A stretch of 12,713 nucleotides of DNA from Calditrichaceae bacterium (GTDB lineage: Bacteria > Calditrichota > Calditrichia > Calditrichales > Calditrichaceae): assembly GCA_030622395.1 (NCBI GenBank), contig JAUXGF010000020.1, forward strand, positions 1 through 12,713. The letters run 5' to 3'. Positions 7,104 to 12,713 of the stretch are shown piece by piece. The notes below the pieces were generated by a model. The model saw only the letters and a list, made by a program, of their open reading frames with translations, did no database searches and had not been told where the DNA came from. The translations under genes and the position numbers were made by a program. Positions within the stretch are counted from its first letter, which is position 1. Each line of letters opens with the position of its first letter.

Positions 7104-7289
7104 TTGGTGGAAAAGAATATTGTTTCTGAAAAGCTGGGAACAAGTTTAAAAAATATGATCGGTTTCAGAAATATTGCCGTTCACGATTATAGCCGTATTG
7201 ATATAAAAATATTAAAAAGTATTTTAAATAAGAATTTAAAAGATTTGGAAGATTTTTATTCTTTAATTCTGAAAAAATTCAAAAATTAA
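7104..7289 (+). pseudogene. HepT-like (DUF86) toxin, C-terminal remnant
   Basis: Sixty-one codons match only the C-terminal half of HepT, the HEPN-fold toxin of HepT-MntA systems, normally around 110-145 residues. The characteristic R-x4-H motif is present as RNIAVHDY, preceded by the usual EKLGTSLKNMIGF-type helix and followed by a helix rich in lysine and leucine. The N-terminal helix and the partner nucleotidyltransferase MntA are missing. Upstream, the frame stays open back to a stop at 6999-7001 and could contain weak N-terminal traces (FFRLK...ILVEKN), but no good start or ribosome site is seen; the only starts are TTG 7104 and GTG 7107. Most likely an inactive relic dropped between wlbB and gmd. 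Confidence 0.7.
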
Positions 7290-7329
7290 ATAAATAATAC
7301 AAACAGAAAATACAAAATAATAACAAATT

Positions 7330-8373
7330 ATGAATAAAAAAGCATTAATTACAGGCATAACAGGGCAGGACGGTTCTTATCTTGCCGAGCTGCTTTTAGA
7401 GAAAGGCTATGAAGTGCACGGCATTATCCGGCGGAGCAGTTCATTTAATACCGGCAGGATAGATCATCTTTTTAATGATCCTAAAATTCACGATGTAACT
7501 TTTTTTCTTCATCACGGCGATTTAACGGATTCAAGTAATCTTAACAGGCTTATGGAAAAAATTCACCCTGATGAAATTTACAATTTAGGCGCGCAAAGCC
7601 ATGTAAAAGTATCGTTTGAAGTGCCGGAATATACTGCCGAAGTAGACGCAGTCGGTACGCTTCGTTTTTTAGACGCTATTAAAGAGATCGGAATAAAAAC
7701 CAAATTTTACCAGGCGTCTACCAGCGAGCTTTACGGTAAAGTGCAGGAAGTTCCACAAAATGAAAAAACGCCTTTCTATCCACGATCCCCTTACGGAGTG
7801 GCAAAACTTTACGCTTACTGGATAATTGTTAATTACCGTGAGGCGTATAATATTTTTGCCAGCAATGGAATCCTGTTTAATCATGAATCCCCAAGGCGCG
7901 GCGAAACATTTGTGTCGCGTAAAATAACGCGCGCTGCAGCAAGGATAAAACACGGTATTCAGGAAAAACTGCTGTTAGGTAATCTAAACGCCAAAAGAGA
8001 CTGGGGCTATGCGCCGGAATATGTGGAAGGTATGTGGCGAATTCTTCAACAAAAAGAGGCTGAAGATTTTGTTTTAGCCACAGGTGAAACACATACTGTA
8101 AGGAAATTTTCCGAACTGGTATTTAAGGAATTAGATATGGAATTAGAATGGCGGGGAGATGGGGATCAGGAAAAAGGAATTGAAAAGAACACGGGGAAAG
8201 TCAGGATTGAAATAAGTAAAGGCTACTACAGACCGACAGAAGTTGATTTATTAATTGGAGACGCAGCTAAAGCAAAAGAGAAATTAGGCTGGCAGCCGAA
8301 GGTGAAATTTGAAGAGTTAGTAAAAATCATGGCTGTTGCCGATTGGAAAAAAGTGCAGCAAAGAGGATTTTAA
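7330..8373 (+). CDS. gmd: GDP-mannose 4,6-dehydratase
   Basis: Gmd converts GDP-D-mannose to GDP-4-keto-6-deoxy-D-mannose, the first step to GDP-L-fucose and related 6-deoxy sugars. It is an extended short-chain dehydrogenase of 347 residues (normal length). The NADP-binding [12 protein letters not shown] (9-20) and [14 protein letters not shown] (34-47) are diagnostic for Gmd. The catalytic residues are visible: T131 and E133 in STSELYG, and Y155/K159 in [28 protein letters not shown] is the usual substrate-binding segment. The start is fixed by the family N-terminus, though no Shine-Dalgarno is evident. fcl, the next enzyme of the pathway, lies downstream beyond two small genes, all on one strand with short gaps. 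Confidence 0.97.
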   Translation: MNKKALITGITGQDGSYLAELLLEKGYEVHGIIRRSSSFNTGRIDHLFNDPKIHDVTFFLHHGDLTDSSNLNRLMEKIHPDEIYNLGAQSHVKVSFEVPEYTAEVDAVGTLRFLDAIKEIGIKTKFYQASTSELYGKVQEVPQNEKTPFYPRSPYGVAKLYAYWIIVNYREAYNIFASNGILFNHESPRRGETFVSRKITRAAARIKHGIQEKLLLGNLNAKRDWGYAPEYVEGMWRILQQKEAEDFVLATGETHTVRKFSELVFKELDMELEWRGDGDQEKGIEKNTGKVRIEISKGYYRPTEVDLLIGDAAKAKEKLGWQPKVKFEELVKIMAVADWKKVQQRGF

Positions 8374-8398
8374 CGTTTAAAGTTAAAATTAGTTAATT

Positions 8399-8740
8399 AT
8401 GAAGATAATAAATAAAACCGTTTCACTGGATGAATTATGGAGATCGAAAGAGACTGAATTTACGGAAGTAATGAAAATTGTTGTGGATATAAAAAAACAT
8501 ATTATGGCAATTGACGCGGAAATGCACGTCGATTTGGAACAGCTTTTACTGAATGACGGATCAGATCAAAAAGACTTGTGGGGCGCTAATATTTATCCAC
8601 AAAGAAGCGGCGATGATTTTATCGAATATACGGCTTTAATTAATATCAGACCCGGGCAAGACAATAGAAATATTATCGTTCAAAATGAAGATATTAGATT
8701 AAAAATAAAACAAATTATAAAAGAATTATTGCAAAGATAA
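8399..8740 (+). CDS. DUF5674 family protein
   Basis: A 113-residue soluble protein that I recognise as the uncharacterised DUF5674 family. Conserved features visible are an N-terminal helix leading to VVDIKKHIMAIDAEMH, then LEQLLLNDGS, DLWGANIYP, GDDFIEYTALINIRP and a basic C-terminal helix. No signal peptide, membrane segment or known catalytic motif is visible. No biochemical role is known to me. It follows gmd by 25 bases and its stop codon abuts the start of the next gene, so it is probably part of the gmd-fcl transcript. In other genomes related genes occur outside sugar loci, so a role in fucose synthesis should not be assumed. Confidence 0.8.
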   Translation: MKIINKTVSLDELWRSKETEFTEVMKIVVDIKKHIMAIDAEMHVDLEQLLLNDGSDQKDLWGANIYPQRSGDDFIEYTALINIRPGQDNRNIIVQNEDIRLKIKQIIKELLQR

Positions 8741-9082
8741 ATGTATCCGCTAAAGTTACATAAAAATCTTACACCCGAGAGGTGGCAGACATTTTCAAAA
8801 GGTCGGCAAATATTAATGATTGCCACAGAACTAAGCCGTGCAAAAAACTGGATTGAGAAAAAACAAAATTTCGAGATAAATCAGTGTTATGAAAGAGCTT
8901 TTGAATTGATTGATTTAACAGTGGAAGATTCCAAGTGGAAGAACGGTTTAAAAGAAATTCTTCGTTTCAGAGAATTGTTGGCGGAATTATATTTGCAGAA
9001 TAATAAAAACGCTAAAATGAATCAAAGTTTGTATGATATACTGCTTACTTTAAGCGTAGAATCTTATAATATGCTGCATTAA
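8741..9082 (+). CDS. Hypothetical helical protein between DUF5674 and fcl
   Basis: A 113-residue protein, predicted mainly helical. From memory it resembles an unnamed family common in environmental bacterial genomes, with an N-terminal pattern L-x-x-N/D-L-x-x-E-R-W...F-S-x-x-x-Q followed by E-x-x-R-A-x-x-W and Y-x-R-A-x-E-L-x-D-L-T; here LTPERWQTFSKGRQ, ELSRAKNWIEK and YERAFELIDLT are visible. No signal peptide, membrane helix or catalytic motif is apparent. Its ATG follows directly on the TAA of the DUF5674 gene with no spacer, which indicates translational coupling, and fcl begins 23 bases after it. Function unknown. Confidence 0.75.
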   Translation: MYPLKLHKNLTPERWQTFSKGRQILMIATELSRAKNWIEKKQNFEINQCYERAFELIDLTVEDSKWKNGLKEILRFRELLAELYLQNNKNAKMNQSLYDILLTLSVESYNMLH

Positions 9083-9105
9083 AGGATATATAAATAAAGA
9101 TTAAT

Positions 9106-10035
9106 ATGGAAAAACACAATAAAATATACGTTGCCGGTCATGTGGGCATGGTTGGTTCTGCTATTGTTCGGAAACTAAAAAACGAAGGTTTTAATAATTT
9201 TGTTTTTCGAGCAATTGATGAGCTTGATTTAACAGATCAGGCTGAAACAAAAGAATTTTTTGAAAAAGAAAAGCCGGAATATGTTTTTTTAGCGGCGGCA
9301 AAGGTGGGAGGAATACTTGCCAATAATACTTACCGCGCCCAGTTTATTTACGAAAACCTGCAAATACAGAATAATATTATCCATAGTTCTTATTTAACCG
9401 GCGTTAAGAAACTTTTATTTTTAGGCAGCTCCTGTATTTACCCTAAGCACGCCCCGCAGCCTATGAAAGAAGAATATTTGTTAACAGGCGAGTTAGAGCC
9501 TACAAATGAACCTTATGCAATTGCAAAGATTGCCGGCATTAAAATGTGCCAATCATACAATTTACAATATAGTACAAACTATATATCGGTAATGCCCACA
9601 AATTTATACGGCCCAAATGATAATTTTAATTTGGAAACATCACATGTGCTGCCGGCGCTGATTCGTAAGTTCCATGAAGCAAAAGTGAAAAATAAGCCGT
9701 TTGTCGAGATTTGGGGCACAGGAATGCCAAAACGTGAATTTATCCATGTTGACGACCTTGCCGGCGCCTGCTTTTATTTAATGCAAAATTATAATGAAAA
9801 TGAATTTTTAAATATCGGTATGGGCGAGGATATTTCAACAAAAGACCTTGCCTTGTTGATCAAAAGTGTAATTGGTTATGACGGAGAATTAAAATTTGAC
9901 AGCAGTAAACCCGACGGTACGCCGCGCAAATTGTTAGACGTTTCGAAATTAAATTCTCTTGGTTGGAAATATTCAATTCCTTTAAAAGAAGGTATTAATA
10001 CTACTTATAACTGGTTTTTGAAAAATAAAGCTTAA
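9106..10035 (+). CDS. fcl: GDP-L-fucose synthase
   Basis: Fcl (WcaG) performs the 3,5-epimerisation and NADPH reduction of GDP-4-keto-6-deoxymannose to GDP-L-fucose. The 309-residue protein carries the Rossmann start [16 protein letters not shown] (9-24), [12 protein letters not shown] (63-74), and the SDR triad S108 (in GSSCIYP), Y137 and K141 (in [10 protein letters not shown]). The epimerase acid/base residues are also present: C110, and H180 in [29 protein letters not shown] is the usual C-terminal signature. Length is normal and nothing is missing. Together with gmd the organism should make GDP-L-fucose for surface glycans. No fucosyltransferase is in the window. Confidence 0.97.
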   Translation: MEKHNKIYVAGHVGMVGSAIVRKLKNEGFNNFVFRAIDELDLTDQAETKEFFEKEKPEYVFLAAAKVGGILANNTYRAQFIYENLQIQNNIIHSSYLTGVKKLLFLGSSCIYPKHAPQPMKEEYLLTGELEPTNEPYAIAKIAGIKMCQSYNLQYSTNYISVMPTNLYGPNDNFNLETSHVLPALIRKFHEAKVKNKPFVEIWGTGMPKREFIHVDDLAGACFYLMQNYNENEFLNIGMGEDISTKDLALLIKSVIGYDGELKFDSSKPDGTPRKLLDVSKLNSLGWKYSIPLKEGINTTYNWFLKNKA

Positions 10036-10084
10036 GCAAAAATATTTATCTAGTCGGCTTGTTAATAAATAGAGAAGTTATGCA

Positions 10085-10162
10085 ATAGAAAGAGAATTTA
10101 CAGCCGTTATTAAACAAGACGGTAAATGGTGGATAAGGTGGGCAGAAGAACTACAGTTATAA
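10085..10162 (+). pseudogene. HicB antitoxin N-terminal remnant, start codon lost
   Basis: Bases 10088-10135 are identical (48/48) to 11448-11495, the 5' end of the hicB gene further on, and similarity fades over the next 20 bases. The ATG of the intact copy corresponds to ATA here (10085-10087), and the frame ends in TAA at 10160-10162 after about 25 codons (FTAVIKQDGKWWI is kept). So this is a truncated duplicate of hicB without start or C-terminal domain. No toxin partner adjoins it. Confidence 0.8.
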
Positions 10163-10422
10163 AATTTCTTTGTATTTAATTATTTATCATACACTTTAAA
10201 AACCTTTCTAATCTTTTCACGGCATGTAATCGGCGGCTATGTGGGATTAATCCCTTAGGGACAGATTTCTCAGGAAAGCGAATTTGACCACAGGGAACAC
10301 GAAACTCTTAAACCATTTTCATAGAAAATTCATGTTAATTGAAAATGTAAAAACGGACAAAATTCACTTTATAACTTTAAAAAAGGAAAACTAATTGTTA
10401 TATCTATCAAAGGATATTTACT
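10163..10422. other. 260-bp AT-rich gap with one palindrome
   Basis: No coding frame is supported between the HicB remnant and the broken DUF104 antitoxin. GGGATTAATCCC at 10243-10254 is a perfect 12-bp palindrome overlapping a second small stem TCCC-TTA-GGGA (10251-10261). A possible Shine-Dalgarno AAAGGA at about 10409-10414 serves the next gene. Confidence 0.5.
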
Positions 10423-10622
10423 ATGGAAACTTATGAAGCAATATATGACCATGGACAATTAAAATTTAAAAAAAACCCAAGATACAGAAGGCTAAAGTGC
10501 TGGTTACTTTTTTAACGAACTTAAAACAGGAAAAAAAAGATTTTCCGGTTAAATCATTAGGCGAAATCAAAAACATAAAACGTGAACATATCTATGATGA
10601 ATACATATCTGATCGATACTAA
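10423..10622 (+). pseudogene. DUF104/AF2212-like antitoxin, frameshifted at an A8 tract
   Basis: ATG 10423 opens METYEAIYDHGQLKF, the typical start of the DUF104 (AF2212-like) antitoxin family paired with PIN toxins. After an 8-A run (10468-10475) this frame soon ends, but another frame continues perfectly as PKIQKAKVLVTFL ... KSLGEIKNIKREHIYDEY to TAA at 10620-10622. One A more, or two fewer, in the run would restore a full antitoxin of about 66 residues. The gene overlaps the start of the following PIN toxin by 29 bases, as in intact modules. Most likely a decayed antitoxin; slippage on the A-run could in principle still yield some full-length protein. Confidence 0.75.
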
Positions 10623-10982
10623 TATACTTGTGTATGCATATAATATTGATTCTGAGCTGCATCAAAAATCTTTATGAGTTTTATGCGATTATTACTGATT
10701 CGAGAAGAGTTGAAAAGCCTGTCCCTATTCAAGAAGCAAACGATGTAGTTAATTTCTTAAGAAATTCAAATATTCAAATTATTTTTCCTACACCAAAAAC
10801 TATTGACATTCTATTACCACTACTAAAAAATTATAAAGTAAAAAAACAACAAATATTTAATTTTATTTTGGCCGCCATGATAATTGAAAACAACATTGAT
10901 ACCATCAATAACTCGGAATGATAAGGATTTTAATAAGGTAAAAGAAATTAATGTTTTTAATCCATTTAATTCTAAAAAATAA
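10594..10982 (+). pseudogene. VapC-like PIN-domain toxin, internal deletion plus frameshift
   Basis: Starting at ATG 10594 or 10597 the sequence reads NTYLIDTNILVYAYN, a PIN N-terminus with its first catalytic aspartate, then stops at 10675-10677 (HQKSL*). A second frame picks up at once with NLYEFYAIITDSRRVEKP, which belongs later in this PIN subfamily, so roughly 20-30 codons are missing. That frame runs to a stop at 10919-10921, but after another single-base shift the true C-terminus TRNDKDFNKVKEINVFNPF continues to TAA at 10980-10982. The toxin is therefore broken at least twice. It overlaps the frameshifted antitoxin in the arrangement of an intact module. Confidence 0.78.
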
Positions 10983-11030
10983 AGAAGCAAGATAACCAAA
11001 TTTGACAACTGCAAGCTGCAGAATATAAAT

Positions 11031-11120
11031 ATGAATTTTGATTTATTAAAAACTAAGGCTTATTTTTCGGCTGATCAATTTTTCATTACAAATCATGCAA
11101 GAGTAGAGAAAGGGAATAAA
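11031..11120 (+). pseudogene. DUF4258-type toxin stub fused to the antitoxin
   Basis: Thirty codons from ATG 11031 (FDLLKTKAYFSADQFFITNHAR) resemble the N-terminus of DUF4258 (MqsR-like) RNase toxins, whose first helix ends in a conserved I/T-x-H-A-R. Right after HAR, where the family normally has a further 50 or more residues, the frame goes to EKGNK and then in frame into the MqsA-like antitoxin at 11121. An internal deletion has removed most of the toxin. A fused protein of 114 residues could be made. Confidence 0.65.
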
Positions 11121-11375
11121 ATGATTCCTGAAAAATGCAATTTCTGCAAAGGGAATTTATACAAAGGGAAAACAGATTTTGTAGTTAAAATTAAGAATGA
11201 AGTTATTTCCATTAATAATGTACCGACATATATTTGTGATAATTGTGGTGAATCTTATCATGAAGCGGAAATTTCTAAAAAGATTGATGTAATTATGAAA
11301 TCATATCACAATGGAACCTTCCTGGCGCATCCTATTGCAGCGGGCGAGATCGAGTTTAAAATGGAAGCGGCATAA
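11121..11375 (+). CDS. MqsA-like (YgiT-type zinc finger) antitoxin
   Basis: Starting at ATG 11121, with GAAAGGGA at 11108-11115 as a good Shine-Dalgarno, this is an 84-residue YgiT-type zinc-finger antitoxin. Four zinc-ligand cysteines are visible as CxxC pairs: C6/C9 (CNFC) and C39/C42 (CDNC). Between them are the strands VVKIKNEVISINNVPTYI, and a C-terminal region with AHPIAAGEIEF follows. The short type lacks the C-terminal HTH domain of E. coli MqsA. Its normal partner is the DUF4258-type toxin just upstream, here reduced to a stub. The antitoxin is intact by sequence, so it may be an orphan. Translation could also begin at 11031 and add 30 toxin-derived residues. Confidence 0.8.
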   Translation: MIPEKCNFCKGNLYKGKTDFVVKIKNEVISINNVPTYICDNCGESYHEAEISKKIDVIMKSYHNGTFLAHPIAAGEIEFKMEAA

Positions 11376-11444
11376 AAGAGAAGTAAGAAGCAGCCCCAAA
11401 TGATGAGAATAAAATATAAAAAATGGAAAATGATGTGAGGAAAT

Positions 11445-11657
11445 ATGGAAAGAGAATTTACAGCCGTTATTAAACAAGACGGTAAATGGTGGATAGGATG
11501 GATAGAAGAACTACCTGGAATAAATTGCCAGGAATCTTCTCGTGATAAATTGTTAGAAACCATAAAGGATACACTTAAAGAAGCGTTAGAGTTTAATAAA
11601 CTCGACGCCTTATCTGCCGCGGGATCGTCTTTTTCAGAAGAACGAATAGCTGTATGA
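11445..11657 (+). CDS. hicB: HicB-type antitoxin
   Basis: A 70-residue antitoxin of the short HicB type: an RNase H-like partial fold starting REFTAVIKQDGKWWIGWIEELPG and containing ESSRDKLLETIKDTLKEAL, which is characteristic. It neutralises the HicA mRNA-interferase and usually represses its own operon. GAGGAA at 11437-11442 gives a good ribosome site. The last codons overlap the hicA start in ATGA (11654-11657), so the two are translationally coupled. No separate DNA-binding domain is seen. Its first 48 bases are duplicated without change at 10088-10135. Appears intact. Confidence 0.88.
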   Translation: MEREFTAVIKQDGKWWIGWIEELPGINCQESSRDKLLETIKDTLKEALEFNKLDALSAAGSSFSEERIAV

Positions 11658-11824
11658 AGCTTACTAAACTTCTTAAATATTTAAGGTCTCAAAAGTGCAT
11701 GTTGCTTAGAGAAGGAAGTCGGCATTCTTGGTGGCACAATCCAGCGCTTAATAAACGCAGCGCTATTCCCAGACATACTGAAATCAGCGACATTTTAGCA
11801 AATAAAATCTGTTTATCGGATTGA
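11654..11824 (+). CDS. hicA: HicA-type mRNA interferase toxin
   Basis: A 56-residue HicA toxin, a small double-stranded RNA-binding-like fold that cleaves mRNA. Visible are the N-terminal helix KLTKLLKYLRSQKCMLLREG, the catalytic histidine motif GSRHSWW (H24), and RSAIPRHTEISDILANKIC. The family usually ends a few residues later with a KDL-type tail; here it closes with LSD before TGA, so the last residues may have been lost or changed. Start overlaps hicB by 4 bases. With hicB it is the only pair in the region in which both genes look near-complete. Confidence 0.85.
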   Translation: MKLTKLLKYLRSQKCMLLREGSRHSWWHNPALNKRSAIPRHTEISDILANKICLSD

Positions 11825-11881
11825 CCTCCGGAAGAGGCTGCTGAGCTTGGCTCTCAAATCTATTAAGTTTTTAATGACTAT

Positions 11882-11899
11882 CCCCCCCCCAAAAAAAAA
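11882..11899. repeat. C9-A9 homopolymer junction
   Basis: Nine C residues followed by nine A residues lie 57 bases after hicA in noncoding DNA. Tracts like this are length-variable in vivo and error-prone in sequencing. No reading frame crosses it, so a phase-variation switch is not supported. Confidence 0.6.
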
Positions 11900-11967
11900 T
11901 AATGTTCTTAATGTGTGAGGTGTAAATTATGGAAAAAATATTAAATATCTTATCGGACTAAAATATT

Positions 11968-12075
11968 GTGGATATTAAATTATCACGTCATGCAAAACGA
12001 AGAGCTAAACCGTATAAAATATCGGAAAATATTATTATAAATGTTTTAAAGAAATCTAAAAAATATATATCATAA
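11968..12075 (+). pseudogene. DUF4258-type toxin stub (35 codons)
   Basis: From GTG 11968 the frame reads DIKLSRHAKRRAKPYKISENIIINVLKKSKKYIS and stops. This fits the N-terminal 30-odd residues of DUF4258 toxins (the S-x-H-A-x-x-R signature followed by an I-s-e-e-x-I-x-x-V helix), which are normally 75-100 residues long. The catalytic beta-sheet is missing. A 10-codon frame (ATG 11930-11932, after GAGGTG) just upstream may be another remnant. Most likely a decayed toxin. Confidence 0.6.
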
Positions 12076-12084
12076 AGTATAATT

Positions 12085-12249
12085 ATGAAAACAATAACCA
12101 TAAAAAAGGCAGACCGCCAACAAACATATACCAGAAAGCTTAAACAGCTAACAATACAAGGATTAGACTCAAGGAAATATTGCGGTAAATTAAAAATTGA
12201 AGAAGATCCCTTAGAAATTCAAAAGCGGCTTAGAGATGAATGGAAATAG
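12085..12249 (+). CDS. Short antitoxin upstream of the VapC-type toxin
   Basis: A 54-residue basic protein whose C-terminus, [25 protein letters not shown], has the L-x-I-Q-x-x-L-R-D-E-W signature of short antitoxins that pair with PIN-domain toxins. It overlaps the downstream toxin start by 14 bases (12236-12249), the usual layout. It is shorter than the roughly 65-80 residues I would expect, and the segment [15 protein letters not shown] looks like a junction, so an internal deletion of the DNA-binding N-terminal part is possible. No strong Shine-Dalgarno is seen. Confidence 0.6.
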   Translation: MKTITIKKADRQQTYTRKLKQLTIQGLDSRKYCGKLKIEEDPLEIQKRLRDEWK

Positions 12250-12607
12250 GTACATAATTGATACCAACATAGCCATTTATTTATTAGCAGGCGATGAGAA
12301 AATTGCGGAATTGCTCGATAAAACTCAAATATATTTTTCATTCATCTCTGAATTATAATTATTAAGTTTTAAAAAACTTTCAACCCCGGAAAAAGCGATA
12401 ATAAAAGATTTCCTCGATGATGTTGTTATAATAGATATAAATAAAAAAATAAAAGACTATACTATCAAGCTGCGAGAAAACAACTCGTTAAAATTACCTG
12501 ATTCCATAATTGCGGCAACATCAAAGTTTTTAAATATTCCACTTTTAACGGCTGATCAAGAATTTAAAAATATCGAAGATCCTCAAATTATTCTCTATTA
12601 CCCCTAA
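12236..12607 (+). pseudogene. VapC-type PIN-domain toxin with one in-frame stop
   Basis: From ATG 12236 the frame begins [24 protein letters not shown] (first catalytic aspartate D9) and reaches FISEL, where codon 41 is TAA (12356-12358). The same frame then continues without shift for 82 more codons, LLSFKKLSTPEK ... LPDSIIAATSKFLNIPLLTADQEF, to TAA at 12605-12607, giving the full PIN length of about 123 codons. In related toxins the interrupted position reads E in a T/S-E-x-E-LL pattern, which is the second conserved acidic residue. A single G to T change (GAA to TAA) explains the lesion. Upstream lies its antitoxin gene. Probably a recently inactivated toxin; a sequencing error is possible. 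Confidence 0.8.
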
Positions 12608-12713
12608 GCCGGATAAACCGGAAATAACAAATATCAAATAATAAATACCAATTCTTTAGGATTCCATTCTTCTGCACTCCCCACCGGAGTTGCCGCCCCG
12701 GGCACAGCCTCCC
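12608..12713. other. Window end: AT-rich repeat remnant then GC-rich tail
   Basis: The last 106 bases hold no supported gene. A short symmetrical CCGG-ATAAA-CCGG lies at 12609-12621, followed by AT-rich sequence with repeated AAATA. The final 40 bases turn GC-rich, unlike the neighbourhood, and may be the edge of another repeat or of a gene outside the window. Confidence 0.4.

Noticed and set aside
10823..11014. Minus-strand frame of 63 codons rich in hydrophobic residues
   Set aside because: It lies antisense to the decayed PIN toxin, and its hydrophobicity comes from AT-rich sequence rather than a likely membrane protein.
11306..11563. Minus-strand frame of 85 codons across the MqsA-like and hicB genes
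   Set aside because: Both sense genes are well supported, so the antisense frame is accidental.
11882..11899. Phase-variation tract (C9A9)
   Set aside because: No gene's reading frame or recognisable promoter spans the tract.

Overview
The window is low-GC bacterial DNA with two blocks on opposite strands. The presence of O-antigen-type nucleotide-sugar genes suggests a Gram-negative envelope, and the intergenic DNA is rich in small palindromes and degenerate repeats, as is common in environmental (often uncultured) bacteria. I cannot assign a phylum from the sequence alone. No rRNA, tRNA, CRISPR array, intact insertion sequence or recognisable phage gene was seen.

Region 1 (about 1-4290, minus strand) is a housekeeping operon transcribed yebC - ruvC - ruvA - ruvB - queA: a YebC/TACO1 protein, the three proteins of the RuvABC Holliday-junction machinery, and the queuosine tRNA enzyme QueA. 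All five genes look intact. A cluster of four hairpins (6-155) lies beyond queA, and a 144-bp palindrome-bearing gap separates ruvC from ruvA.

Region 2 (4290-4976) is the 0.7-kb divergent intergenic region, with a repeat/hairpin patch and an AT-rich half.

Region 3 (4977-10035, plus strand) is a nucleotide-sugar block. wlbA and wlbB belong to the UDP-GlcNAc(3NAc)A branch that feeds 2,3-diacetamido uronic acids into surface polysaccharide. gmd and fcl form the two-step GDP-mannose to GDP-L-fucose pathway. A probable small MITE-like element with 20-bp terminal inverted repeats (5983-6245) sits between wlbA and wlbB. A decayed HepT toxin fragment sits between wlbB and gmd. Two tightly coupled small genes, a DUF5674 protein and an unrecognised helical protein, lie between gmd and fcl. 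No glycosyltransferase, flippase or polymerase is present, so this is only part of a polysaccharide locus.

Region 4 (10036-12713, plus strand) is a toxin-antitoxin graveyard. In order it holds: a HicB remnant that shares 48 identical bases with a downstream hicB; a frameshifted DUF104-type antitoxin with an internally deleted, frameshifted PIN toxin; a DUF4258-type toxin stub fused in frame to an apparently intact MqsA-like zinc-finger antitoxin; a near-complete hicB-hicA pair; a 35-codon DUF4258 stub; and a short antitoxin overlapping a PIN-domain vapC whose only visible lesion is a stop codon at the position predicted to be a catalytic glutamate. Most toxins are broken while several antitoxins remain open, as expected if antitoxins decay more slowly. 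I see no clear evidence of a wholly new system. The best candidates for follow-up are the vapC stop codon, the toxin stub-antitoxin fusion, the MITE-like element, and the small gene pair between gmd and fcl.
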